From: Corylus avellana
Taxonomy: Eukaryota > Streptophyta > Magnoliopsida > Fagales > Betulaceae
Assembly: GCF_901000735.1 (NCBI RefSeq)
Contig: NC_081542.1
Location: forward strand, 44,184,238-44,248,237
Reading direction: 5' to 3'
Length of the DNA stretch: 64,000 bases
Part shown: positions 12,098 through 23,026 of the stretch, piece after piece
Numbering within the stretch: the stretch's first letter is position 1
How the letters are laid out: each line of letters opens with the position of its first letter
The notes under the pieces: model-generated
The model's database searches: none
Seen by the model: only the letters and a program-made list of their open reading frames with translations
Told to the model about the DNA's origin: nothing
Position numbers and translations under genes: made by a program

Positions 12098-13282
12098 TCT
12101 GATCACTATTACACAATTTACATTACTTATATTGTGCATTCGTGTGGCCTATAAACACATGCACATTATCACTATTCTATCAAATAGGTCAACATAAACA
12201 CAATGTAGTCATCATGAATGTAGGTCTCTAAAACCGAACCGTCTCAAATCATTATATCGTCGGGTTCTCCTATTTTATACTTTATTTTCATATTTTAACA
12301 ATAACATTGCTTATAGTTATGGATCATTTTCCAGAATCCAAATATTGCATTAATTTTATGTATAAAATGAATAAATTCACAGCTTTTTATTTCTAAAAAT
12401 GTGTACTTTTGTTTGCTTGAGTGCCCAAGTCTTTCAAATTCAAAAACAGAAAAAGCCATTAAAAAGGACAAAAAAAATAAATAAATTATGTACATAGAAT
12501 CATTATTCTGCAGAAACGCAATCTTTGGGCAAGCAGGAGAAGAGACCCACTTTTGGAAGCCTGTGACTGTGAGAGTAAAAAGTAAACAGCGGTCAATTTA
12601 ATGGCGTTTCTGTGAAATCGGACACAGACAGGTGTCATCTGCTAATCCGCCCAACCCACACATAGACAAAATCTTCCCAAAATCCCCAAATTGACCTTTT
12701 CACTACAATTAAAATTATTTACAATAAACAAATTACCGAAAGAAAAAACAGGAGACGAAGAGTTAGAGAAAGATGAAACACTCCAAGGACACAAGTGGGT
12801 TGTCCAATGACTCATTGGTGGTGGTCGTCGTCGTCGACATGGTCGGCCACTTACCCTCCGTGCAGCTATCATTCTTGGTCTGCTCCATTTTCCGGGCATT
12901 AGTCTCAGTCGGAGCCGATTTGACCCGACTCGGGGACCTGTTCGTTCTCCTGGCAGACGGGCTCCGACCCATGACGGATCTACTTGGCCCATTATCCACA
13001 CGGGTGGCCGGCGACCTGGAACGCCTACTGGAAGCCTCACCAGAAGGGTTCCGACGGTTCGGAGGTGGCTCGGTGGGCCTAAACCCACGACTAGCGATGG
13101 GTTCTCTGCCGTGAACCAACCGGGACGACCCGGAATTAATCCGACCCGGTGACTGATCGGATCTCCGGGTCGGAGACTTCCCGAGAAGCCTCTCTCTCTT
13201 GGCCCCAAAGTCCCCAGTGTGAACTCTGCTCCTCTGCTGCGCTCTCGCCGGGGACGATCTGTGCACTCTCTGACGGACCTCC
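12098..13282. repeat. Copy 2 of the 1185 bp segment, directly after the LINE tail
   Basis: Matches 7049-8233 base for base except for a handful of differences (for example ATTCGTGTGG for ATTCATGTGG and GCGTTTCTG for GCGTTACTG). It starts at the first base after the LINE poly(A) tract, as the right flank of a retrotransposon insertion must. Unlike copy 1 it continues without interruption into the 5' half of the gene. Confidence 0.85.
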
Positions 13283-13659
13283 TCGTCTTCGTCTCTCTTG
13301 GTGGTTGTAGTGGACACGCTCTCGCTCAAGCTGTAGACCTCGGAGAGCTCGGAGACGTCGTTGTCGGTGGCGGCATTGATGGGTGAGTGAAACTTGTCGA
13401 TCTTGTCCTCGTCCTCGTCGTTGTTCTTGTTGTCTTTGACGTTGCCGGAGACCGGTTTGGCGGCGGGTTGGTAGTCTTGTTGCGGAGGCTTGGGTTTTGG
13501 GGTCTCGGAGAGCACTTCCTTGACGGTCTCTTCTTCGGCTAAAGGATGGGAAGCTCTGTTTTCATTGGCATCAGCGGATCCTACTGGGTGAGTGCCCACC
13601 GGAGAATGGTGGTTTTTGTGTGAAGCTGAGGGCTTGGCGGAGCTCACACAGCAACCCAT
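12763..13659 (-). CDS. Probably membrane-anchored, Arg/Ser/Pro-rich plant protein with an MGCCVSS start
   Basis: A single-exon gene of 298 codons. The start MGCCVSS fits an N-myristoylation site (Gly2) with two adjacent cysteines that could be palmitoylated, so attachment to the plasma membrane is predicted. The middle (about residues 75-125) is acidic and lysine-rich (NKNNDEDEDKID). The rest is a basic, disordered region rich in SPxR and RSRSP-type motifs, and the protein ends SLECFIFL. I recognise the general type, often labelled serine/arginine repetitive matrix-like in plant annotation, but no catalytic domain and no known function. The start codon is supported by the lipidation motif. 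About 130 bp upstream (13660-13790) is likely 5' UTR. The strongly GC-rich coding region produces long open frames on other strands and frames; those are shadows. Confidence 0.85.
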   Translation of the reverse strand: MGCCVSSAKPSASHKNHHSPVGTHPVGSADANENRASHPLAEEETVKEVLSETPKPKPPQQDYQPAAKPVSGNVKDNKNNDEDEDKIDKFHSPINAATDNDVSELSEVYSLSESVSTTTTKRDEDEEVRQRVHRSSPARAQQRSRVHTGDFGAKRERLLGKSPTRRSDQSPGRINSGSSRLVHGREPIASRGFRPTEPPPNRRNPSGEASSRRSRSPATRVDNGPSRSVMGRSPSARRTNRSPSRVKSAPTETNARKMEQTKNDSCTEGKWPTMSTTTTTTNESLDNPLVSLECFIFL

Positions 13660-14230
13660 TTGAGATCTTCTTGAGAAAAGTAACTGTTCAGACCATTTTC
13701 GCCGGAAACTGGTGAGAGTGACTAGGTCGTTCGCCGGGGAGGGTGCAGTCTCGGAGCAGTGAGTGAGGTGCTAGAAATGGAAGACAAGAAGAAGGGGACT
13801 AATGGTAGGAGTAGTTGGTTGAATAAAAGAGTACTCGATGAGTGAAATGGATGGATGGATTGGTCAGCGTCAATGAAATGTATTTATTGTACTTTAGTAA
13901 CTTTACCAAACTGTGTGATGGTAAATTTTAAATTATTTTATTAAAAATAATAATTATTAAGATTTATATTCCATCAAATTTAGAAAAAAAAAATAAAAAA
14001 TAAAAAATTATTTCCCGTAAACTCAGATAATTATAAACTTTATTGTCATAACATTCCTAGCTCGGGACTCGGGTAAAAAGATAGTTAACCGTCTAAGCGA
14101 TTAGTAAAATTGACTAACTGATAGGTAGTAGTTATTTTTTAACCATCAATTAGTTTTTATTAACTACTGTATAAAGAGAAAAAAAAAATCAAAATAACGT
14201 CGTTTCTATAATATGTGGTAATATCCTACT
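13660..14230. other. Promoter and 5' flank of the MGCC gene
   Basis: The 5' leader of the minus-strand gene is followed by AT-rich sequence (13880-14230) with long A/T runs. No specific promoter element can be assigned with confidence. Confidence 0.4.
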
Positions 14231-14238
14231 ACATGCTA

Positions 14239-15032
14239 CTAGGGGTGTTAAATGAGTAAGCTATCTGCAAGCGAGCTTGTGATCGACTCGTATAAGTTCG
14301 ACTTGTACTCGATTCGATTATTAAATGAAGCGTTTTGTGAATACAAATACTGGCTAGAATATTAAACGAAGCAAGCTCGGCTCGACTTAGTTAGGCTCGT
14401 AAAAAGCTCGTATAAGGCTTGAATTAGTAGTTGTTCACATAATTGCTCATATTAATATTAAAAATTGATGATTTTTTTTTCCCCTAATAGCATCATTTTA
14501 TTATAAAATGATACATATCATTTCTCTTCGAAACCAAGTGTCTTGCTGTTTTGACTTAGGCTCCATACTCGGCTAGCTAGGCTAAGCAAATACTCATGTG
14601 CAAGCTGGCTTCTTGAACATTTTAAGAGTACTTAAAGTTTAAATTTATAATAAAAAAAATAAAAGAAAAGCAATTGATCTACTAATAGCGGCATAAGAAC
14701 AGCAACTATATTGGCATTTGCTTCAACCTAAGCAAGACGCATTTTTGAGACAATGATCCATACTCTCTGTCGAGGGGGCTTAGGTTTGGTGACCTAGACT
14801 CTGTCCACCAAACCAATATCAAATATCTCTGTTGGGGACCTAGGCTTGTGGCACCCCCTATCTCTTAAAGTATAAGAGCTAGCTCAAGCTGGCTCGGCTC
14901 GACTTATTATGAGCTCAAACTCAATTTTTTGGCTCGTTCTTAATCTAGGTTCGAGCTCGAATTCGAGTAAAATTTAAACGAGCCAAGCCCAAACAAGGGA
15001 AGCTTGCTCAAGCTCGGCTCGTTTACACCCCT
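14239..15032. mobile_element. hAT-like non-autonomous element with 8 bp target duplication
   Basis: The element starts (C)TAGGGGTGTTAAATGAG and ends CGTTTACACCCCT, giving short inverted ends (AGGGGTGTNAA). It is flanked by ACATGCTA (14231-14238) and ACATACTA (15033-15040), an 8 bp direct repeat with one mismatch, as expected for hAT transposases. Subterminal regions contain many repeated GCTCG/CGAGC motifs (GAGCCAAGC, GGCTCGACTT), the kind of clustered sites hAT transposases bind. There is no transposase frame. Confidence 0.75.
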
Positions 15033-15048
15033 ACATACTACACTTATT

Positions 15049-15628
15049 TATAAGGATAAATATATTATAAGTCTCTGAGTCAACGCGCCAAAACTGTAAA
15101 ATGTCTAAGTTTTATTTTTCGAATTTTTACCTCATTGATTAATCGAAACTGCAATAAAATTCCTATTGTTGGATTTTTTTCCAAATGGTTAACGGGCATC
15201 AGTCTTATTGAAACACATCGTTTTATCATGTCAGTATATTAAAAATTTTATTAATTAAATTTAAAAATTAAATATAAAAAAATAAAACCAACTCCAGCGG
15301 CCACCCCCACCCACCCCTAGGGTTTAGGGGTGGCCTGCGGGCCACCATAGGGGGTTTGGGGTGGCCGCGAGCCACCCTAGGGGTGGGCAAACCACCTTGC
15401 AACCATCCCATAAGGGTTGGGGGTAGCCAGGGGTGGCAGCTCCACAGCTGGCCACCCCTTCAAATTTTTTTTTTAAGATTTAATTAATATGTTAACGTGA
15501 TAAAATGATGCGTTTTAATGAGATTGACGCATGTTAACCCTTTGGAAAAAAATTTAACCGTAGTGATTTTATTATATTTTATGTTTTTGCGCATTAACTC
15601 AAAAACTTATAATATATTTATCTTTATA
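15049..15628. mobile_element. Foldback element, family A, with GC-rich hairpin cargo
   Basis: The ends read TATAAGGATAAATATATTAT and, in reverse complement, TATAAAGATAAATATATTAT. The matching arms extend roughly 190 bp, with TTTTATCATG against ACGTGATAAAATG as a late matching block. The centre (15295-15460) is strikingly GC-rich compared with the arms and carries repeated GGTGGCC/GGCCACC blocks; 15329-15346 forms a 7 bp perfect stem with a 4-base loop. A second member lies at 35463-36024 with the same arms but different cargo. No protein is encoded. Confidence 0.8.
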
Positions 15629-18600
15629 ATGTTGACATTGCGGTATTAATTAATTTTTAAATATATTTTATTTTGTAATGTTTAAAAAATTAGTTAAGAC
15701 TTTCACCATAATATTATAAAATAATAATAAAAATAAAAATGTAATTCTTAGAATTACTAGATTGATAATTGGGTTCGTTGATGTGGGCGTTATCATAATG
15801 GCAAGGGCGTGTTGGGTTTTGCGACCGTCACTGACATGTGAATTAACATATGTAATGTCCAATCCGTATGGGCGGTCCATCCCGGCCACGCACTACCATT
15901 TCTGGGAAAAAAGTTCAAGAACACGTGTGTGGGGCACTTTTACTAGTGATCCAGCGGTGAGAATAGCTTCTCACCCTTTTGACTTGGGGTCTACACCTGA
16001 TTGAACCCAAAAAAAAATGTGTCCTAGATTTAGATGAACATGGCCTCTGTCCTTCAAATAATATACAAACAAAATGGTAGCAATGTGCCAATGGCCTATG
16101 TGAAATTTGTTATAGGACTTATCAACTTGATATTAGCTTAACACTCGGATTATCATTGATTTACATAATTTTATATATATATTTTGACACGATTTGAATT
16201 CGACATACAACATTTAAAATTGATAATTTTTAACACAAATCGCAAATCCAACATAAAATTACTAGGTTATAGTTAAAATGTATGACCTGTTTAATTAAAT
16301 TGGTCGAATTATGATTGACTTATATTGTCTTATATTCATGCTTTGACACAATTCGAACTCGACATGTGAACACAAATTGTCACTCCTTGTTAGGAGTTAA
16401 ATTTGCAGGCTTGTAACGTATCAAATTTCGGGATTTCGTACAATTAGTCATCCACCTCCTACAATCAGATAAGAGAATGTGAGAGGCTTTTTTTTTTTTT
16501 TTTTTTTAGAGAGGGTTTAATCACCACTTATTTGAAAAGTTTTAAGTTTATGGAAATAATTGGTATAGTTATTTAATTAATATTCTAACACTCCTCTTTA
16601 CTTGTTGGCTTAAACTCTCATTTAATAAGTAATACCTAACATGTAAAATATTAATTGAAATACGAAGTGAATGACATAATCAATGTTCGAACTTAAGACC
16701 TTTGGGTCTGATATCAAGTTAAAGCACCACTTGTCCTATCCGAAAGCTTAAGCTTGTGAGAAAATAATTAATTAATTAATTTAATTAATATTTTAATTAT
16801 TTTTTCTCCAACAAAAACTTATTTGATAGGTGCTTGGGCAAAATAAGCCCTTGACAGGGAGATCTCTCCCACTTTCCTATAATTATGTGCAATGTGGATG
16901 GGAGGATGTGGGGGCAGGATGATGAACAAACCCCAAGAATAAGATAAAGGAAAAGACCAAGGTGAGCTACTGTAGCCCATGATAGGTAGGTTGAGTGACT
17001 CATAAATTGGATGGATCCAACAGTTGGACGTACATTTCATTATTCAATTTCTTGGCCCCACGAGACCAGAGGGTATGATAATGACTATGAACAAAATGAG
17101 AAGACAATGCTGGTAGATTGTAAATGCCATGGATCTCAGCTGTAAATGCAGGAGAGATCCATTTACAGCTGAGATCCATGGAAGAGAATTACATTTTGAT
17201 ATATGTAAACTACTAAATTATCAAGTGAATACACATACAATTGGCAAAGGAAGAAGGTAAAAGGCCAAAATGGAATGAGAAATGCTTGGTTGTTATGTTT
17301 TGTCTATCTTTTGTTTATTTCCATATAAGAAATAGACAAGTCCATCATTGAACATGTAGGTCTTACGAATTCAATGATAGATTGCAAAGACGATAAACAA
17401 AAGATAAACATAATTGAAATTTATAGAAAGTTTTTCATTAAACGCCTAGATGTGCTCTCCTTCAATGCCAAATTTGTTGCCGATGTTTTTCTATTGCATC
17501 CCACGCTTCTAACATGCTCGTATGACTTCAGTCTTCACACAAGAATGTTGTTAGACCTTTACTACAAACCTCTTACAAATTGATTACTTAAAAGAATTGT
17601 GTTTGTGGCTAACGTGGCAATGCCACATAGGCTGACAAGCTAGTTTTATTTATTTATTATTATTTTTTTTAAGTCTACATAACACTTTCTATAATAATTA
17701 CTAAACAAATAAAATTTGATTGTAACTAGCGTAACAATGCCACTTATACTTGCACATTAGTTTGTAAAATAATTATAGTAAAAATTGTATTACTCTGAGC
17801 GCTGTTCTTATACACAACTGTCTTTGGTGCAACATGAAATGGCAGGATGTGTAGTACGAGTAATGTTATTTAGTAGACTGCTACACCATTGTCAGTAGCA
17901 ATGAAAATCAGCCCTTATATCATAAGTTATTAAAAAAAAAAACACAAAAAAGCTGATTTTTACTACCAGGTTATCATAATTATATGGAGTAATGTTATGA
18001 ACCATCTTTTTATCCTCTTAAAGCCGATGTGGCTTTCAAAATCACCATTTGATCAAAATTCAAGTATGATTCATCTAAAATTTAATGATGATTTTAAATG
18101 ACACATCAACTTTAGAAGGCTAAAAAAATAGTCCATAACATTAGTCAATTATATGACAATCGTATAGCATGTACTAAATATCATTTATCGGTTTAAAAAA
18201 TACAATAGTTTCATGTTACAACAAAAATCAAGAAGTCGTACGTAGGAGTTAGGACTAGAGAAGCCAGAGGCCCAGGCAATATTTTATTTGGTGGTTATAA
18301 TTTGGGCTGGTTGTGCATTTTGGACCGAAAGCCACTTTAGATATAAAAGTGACCAAATGGCCCAAAACATCCCAAATGTTCTGGCACCCATTCCTAGTCG
18401 ATTGTAGGGAGAAGCTTAAAGCCTTAAAATGCATCATAGGATCTTGACTTTTTATCTTAAAAAAAAAAACCTATTTCTATATTTTTTTTTTTTCATACCT
18501 CTAACTCTCTTATTCTAGATATTAAACAATAATAAATAAAAATATTATTTCCCTGGTTAATGGGGAAAATATTTATACAAGATTAAGAGATAATTTAGTA

Positions 18601-19054
18601 GAAAGAGGTCCAAATAAAGATAGTAATTTAAAATTTCCTAAAATTGAAAATAATAGACATTTTTTCTATGACACATTACATTCGAAAGTTACCAAATGGA
18701 AAAAAAAAAATAATTAAAAATTATATATATATGATAGGAGAAGGCTAGTGTCCTTTTCAATATTTCATATTTTATATTTATTATACTATTATATTAAAAT
18801 ATAAAAGATCTCATTTAAACGTTAGTTGTCCAACATTATAGATATATTGGCAATTAGGGTATCCACGTCGGAATATTGTGCAGCCAACCTCAAAGTATCT
18901 ATCATTTGCCTGTACTCATTACCAATATGGATGTGCTAACTTTAACATAACTAGAGTCTTCTCAAAACCTAATGAATCTGAGAAAAAAAAAAAAAATCTA
19001 GTAAGAAGTATTTTTCGTTTTAAGTGATAGCTCAATCGGTTGAAAACGCTTTTT
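15629..19054. other. Intergenic DNA without a recognisable gene
   Basis: AT-rich sequence with poly(T) tracts, an (ATTA)n-like run near 16765-16800 and one long perfect hairpin (17127-17181). An imperfect inverted repeat at about 17300-17410 (TCTATCTTTTGTTTAT against ATAAACAAAAGATAAAC) is probably another degraded MITE. Open frames here are short and carry no domain. Confidence 0.5.
17127..17181. repeat. Perfect 22 bp inverted repeat with 11-base loop
   Basis: The arm CCATGGATCTCAGCTGTAAATG, split as CCATGGATCTCAGCTG plus TAAATG (17127-17148), is mirrored without a mismatch by 17160-17181. If transcribed it folds into a stable short hairpin. The stem ends at the arm, with no longer imperfect stem around it, so a conventional microRNA precursor is not supported. 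Confidence 0.8.
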
Positions 19055-19110
19055 TTGATTGACCTCCTATTTCATTGTAATTTTCGACTTAAGAATAACA
19101 AGAATGGAAT

Positions 19111-19184
19111 CACGCTCTGTAGGATTTGAACCTACGACATCAGGTTTTGGAGACCCACGCTCTACCAAACTGAACTAAGAGCGC
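19111..19184 (-). pseudogene. trnW-CCA: Plastid-type tRNA-Trp (CCA) copy
   Basis: Reading the minus strand gives a 74-base cloverleaf starting GCGCTCTTAGTTCAG with anticodon CCA in the loop CTCCAAA and a T-arm GTAGGTTCAAATCCTAC. The acceptor stem still pairs (GCGCTCT with AGAGCGT, one G-U). The anticodon stem and D-arm differ from the plastid form I recall (for example ACCTG for ACCCG). It resembles the organellar, not the cytosolic, tRNA-Trp, and sits next to a trnP copy. It is most likely a non-functional nuclear insert. Confidence 0.8.
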
Positions 19185-19349
19185 TTCATAAATATTTTGT
19201 AACCCTAATATATTTTTGCATGCATCTACTATTATATAGAATATTGTAAAATTAATATATAGAATATTGTAAAATAAAAGACTGATCATACCCAATTTTA
19301 ATCAATTTCAATTAATCCCTCGTTATGGCTCATACGATAAGTAATAGGT

Positions 19350-19421
19350 AAGGATGACAGGATTTGAACCCTTGACATTTTGTACCCAAAACAAACGTGC
19401 TACCAAACTACGCTACACTTT
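19350..19421 (-). pseudogene. trnP-UGG: Decayed plastid-type tRNA-Pro (UGG) copy
   Basis: The minus strand shows the anticodon region GTTTGTTTTGGGTACAAAA, with anticodon TGG, and the T-arm GGGTTCAAATCCTGTCATCC of plastid trnP. The acceptor stem is broken: the 5' side reads AAAGTGT where the 3' side ends CATCCTT, so several pairs are lost. It sits beside trnW in plastid order. A functional tRNA is unlikely. Confidence 0.78.
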
Positions 19422-20091
19422 ATGAAACGGAGGTCACTAAATCGAATTTCCCTCTTTCTTTTCCTTTCATTTGCGTGGATATGTCAAAAAATATGTATAT
19501 AATTTTCCACTAGCTAATTTAAAAATTGATTTGAATAGTTTTGCATGTAATTAAGACGAATAAAATGGACTTTATAACTTTGCATCTTCTTAAATACCTT
19601 TTTTAGCTATGTTACCTAAACAACTTGTGAAAGCGACCATCGTAGACGTTACAACTACAGAAGTCACACACATCGGCTCATTTTAATTTATATATAAACT
19701 AATCTTTCACAAAATGAATAATGAATAATGAATAATCATTAGGAGAGCTTTCCAACTTGGGAAGAAGCCAAAAATGATGATGAACATCTCTTATTGATAG
19801 CCATAACTGCCCTAAGAAGAGCAGCATGTACTTCCCCATATTTAACTTTGGTTGTGCTTAGTAGTGAGGGAGTGGTTGAGTCAATTTAAACTTTAGACTC
19901 ATATGGCAAGCAATCCTGAAATTTCCACCTGTAAATAATAAATATGCCCACTTGAAAGGCCTTTGAACCCACTTTTCTTGTGGATTTTAAGCACTGCTTC
20001 AGGACAAAGGAGCACATTCAAAATAGGCCTGTAAAATATTTATGTCCCAAACCTAACAAGACAAGTTAAAGCAACATATAACCCAGGTTTT

Positions 20092-20423
20092 AGGCTTAGA
20101 ATGTGTTTGGTCTTGCGGTTTTGCAAGTTAAACACATGTTTTTAAACAAATTCTAGAACAATGTCTTGTTTGCCATTGTATTTGAAAAAAAGAAATGGCA
20201 GTTTGAAAATATATAAAAATTTACGTTTTTAAACTTTAGGCAAGATGGTGTGTTTTAAAAACATAACCACGTTTTTAAAAGCCACACCGTGCGTGACTTT
20301 ACCAAACATTTAACTGCATTTTCAAAATTCACGTTTTCATTAACTGAGTTTTAAAATGGCTATTTTTTTATTTTTTATTTTTTCAAATTACACGTTTTAA
20401 AACCGTTAAGCCAGACATAAGCT
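20092..20423. mobile_element. Degenerate inverted-repeat MITE
   Basis: The left end GCTTAGAATGTGTTTGGTCT and the reverse complement of the right end (GCTTATGTCTGGCTTAACGG) agree imperfectly. Mirrored runs of GTTTTAAAA lie inside, as in the element at 6031-6264. The borders are uncertain. Confidence 0.45.
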
Positions 20424-21640
20424 ACTTAATATGGATAAAACCATGTACATTTGCGCCCACAAATAAAGTAGCCCAAGCATGTTTGCCAAAGCCATCATGT
20501 CCATTATCTAAATCGATATCTAGCAATACGAATTACTTGATGCGTGCTCTCATATCTAGATCTTTGATTAGCTTGGTCATTCATGTGTAGACAAATGTTT
20601 GGCAAAGTTAGGTAAAGGCCATAAGAGAAATGTATTAATGGCATGAAACTATATTGGCTTATTGAATTTAAGATGTAATTTTCACGCAAGGGAAATGGAT
20701 TCTTGCACCCCATGGCAATGGAGTGACTTTGCCAAAAGGATTACTAAGAGAGTAACAATCACTACACTTTATTTCACCAATTATCAATCCACCAACCAAT
20801 TGAGGCAACTAAAGTAGTATGATATTTAATGCCCGACAAGTGTTTGATCATTGTTGTGAATCAACATTTCTCAATGAAAACAAGAAAGAAAAGTGGACCT
20901 ACACATCTAGCCCTCTCAAGATTTGTGAATGAATCGCCAAGTTTGCTAAAACTGCTTTCCGAAACAAAAATATTAACAAATAATTTTCACCTTAATGTCA
21001 CGTCGGGACATTTTTTTTTCAAACAAAAGACAGAGAACATCCTCAAAACATGCTTGAGCTTGATTTGGTGCTGAGACAAGATGGAAGGGTGGAAGGGATA
21101 ACTCACTTTGGCCATCATAGTTTCACCTAGAAAGCGTGGGATTGAAGATTTAATAATATGCATCTTTCTTTTTGCCAACCTTAATCCCTAAACAACTTGT
21201 TTAAGCTTTTTAATCATATAAGCTTCCTCTTTTACAAAGAAATGTGGTAGACTACAATTATGCATGACCTAAAGTGTTTAGGATTTAGGAAGGGTGTACG
21301 TCTGCATACAGTTGTGCCTACAAGACAGCTGAACTAGAGATGTGGCCCTTGCATCAAAATAATTTATTTGTACAATGGGGGTTTTGTTCTTATTTGAACA
21401 TCAGTCTCCCATTCCTCATAAAAAAAAAAAAAAAAATGAATGAGGTGAACAAAATTTTGACTTTTACCTATATTTAAAAAAATGCATATGAAGATTACGT
21501 GCTCTAAAAACAGATGTCACACGCTTTATCAATCTTATTAAAAAAATCATATAAAAGTTACATGCTCTAAGGATAGGTATCAGTTTAATAGACTTGGTTG
21601 AAGGTATTTTTTTTTTTACCCAAATTAAAGAAAAATGTGG

Positions 21641-22035
21641 AATTTCACAAATGACCCTTAAATTACCATGTATTTTGAGAAGACTCCTTTCCCAAATTTC
21701 AAAAACTCTCAATTTCACTTTTTCGAACTTTCAATTTGATGCAATTTACCAAATTCGTCAATTTTTGCCGTTAAACCCAAACAGAAACCCCTAAAAATAC
21801 CAAATTACTCTTTGATTTTTTTTTTATAATAATTTTTTAAAAAAATTATTTTTAATTTGAAATTAAGGGTAAATTTTGAATTTTATAAAAAAAAATTAGG
21901 GGTATAATGGTCATTTTATCACTTTTAACTTTAAAAACTGACGGAGGAGGTACATTGCATTATGGAATTGAGAGTTTTTTAAATTTGAAAGGTCTTCTCA
22001 AAACACGTGGTAATTCAGAGATATAAGGTGAAGTT
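21641..22035. mobile_element. Foldback MITE with about 75 bp arms
   Basis: Left arm blocks AAATTACCATGTATTTTGAG and AAAACTCTCAATTTCA are mirrored at the right end by CTCAAAACACGTGGTAATTC and TGGAATTGAGAGTTTTT. The arms enclose about 250 bp of A/T-rich sequence with no open frame. The layout is like the Mutator-type foldbacks elsewhere in the window. Confidence 0.72.
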
Positions 22036-22629
22036 AAAAAAAAAAAAAAAAATAGTGCCCCATTTTTATGTGTTATATACATAGCAAACTTTGTGCTCCC
22101 AATGTTTCATGAGGCAAATTCTATGCATGTGGGTGACATTCAAACATCCTCCATTTAGTATTTGCTAAACTAGGATGGAAGTAGCCCTTTTCATGTTACT
22201 TTGTTGGTCACACTAGTAGGACAAATTGCAGGCCAATGCCAGTCAATGTTAGCCTTTGAGTGCCATGACGAGGGAAATGAGAGTGGGCACAAGGAGATTG
22301 TGTGTATATAAGCATTCACATCCCACCTTCTCAAGCTTTGCTGGATTTTTGTTAAAAATTTTCATTTTTTATTTTTTGATGAGCAGGGGCTAGAAACTAT
22401 ACTTTCATTGTATCGTTATCACATATTGATTATGTAACACTCTGCTTTAAATGATATAATATTATCTGCTTTGAGCTAAACCTGCACGGTTTTAATATTG
22501 AGTTTACACTCAAAATACCTTATACCATTTAGAGATAACATATTCTATATAAACACATCATTTTTTTTTTACACCCAGACAATGTGAGACGTCACAGATA
22601 ACATAACAATGCCAATTATTATTAAAAAA

Positions 22630-23026
22630 TGGGAAAATTATATTTTAACCCCCCAAGTTTGAGGCGATTTGCAATTCGACCTCCAAAATTTCAATTTTGA
22701 CAATCTACCCCCTAAAGTTTCAAATTTTTGCAATTTGACCAATTGTATCCAAAACTTCGCATATTACCCTTTTTTAAAAATTTTTTTTTTATTATTTAAA
22801 ATTTTTTTTTTTAAAAATCTCATCTGGCCATTTTTGCACCCCTAAATTTGGTTGTTTTTAATTAAAAAAATATAAAAATTAGGGGCAAAATGGGAATTTT
22901 GAGATAATATTGATCGAATTGCAAAAATTTTGAACTTTAGGGGGGTGAATTGTCAAAATTGAAACTTTGAAGGTCGAATTGCAAATCGTTCCAAACTTTA
23001 ATGAGGTAAAGTGTAATCTTTTCATA
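22630..23026. mobile_element. Foldback MITE with about 110 bp arms
   Basis: The left arm carries GGCGATTTGCAATTCGACCT and TCAATTTTGACAATCTACCC; the right arm carries the reverse complements (AGGTCGAATTGCAAATCG, GGGTGAATTGTCAAAATTGA). The ends read GGGAAAATTATATTTTAACC and, reversed, GAAAAGATTACACTTTACC, which is the same theme as the element at 3162-3639. No coding capacity. Confidence 0.75.

Larger units (their letters stand above)
19055..19470. other. Plastid-derived fragment (petG-trnW-trnP-psaJ region) in nuclear DNA
   Basis: Two minus-strand tRNA-like sequences lie 165 bp apart, in the order and orientation of plastid trnW-CCA and trnP-UGG. The spacer also resembles the plastid one (for example CATACGATAAGTAATAGGTA next to trnP). 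This matches the chloroplast stretch between petG and psaJ. Angiosperm mitochondria often carry the same plastid-derived pair, so a mitochondrial route is possible. Outer borders are approximate: neither petG nor psaJ codons could be identified with confidence. Both tRNAs carry changes from the plastid sequences I remember, as expected for an ageing nuclear copy. Confidence 0.75.

Noticed and set aside
7049..13282. A genuine tandem gene duplication
   Set aside because: The 100-N gap, the exact start of copy 2 at the LINE tail and the allele-level identity fit a haplotype artefact better. It is kept open only as the alternative in the finding.
19111..19421. Functional nuclear tRNA-Trp and tRNA-Pro genes
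   Set aside because: Both are of organelle type in plastid order, and the tRNA-Pro acceptor stem is broken.
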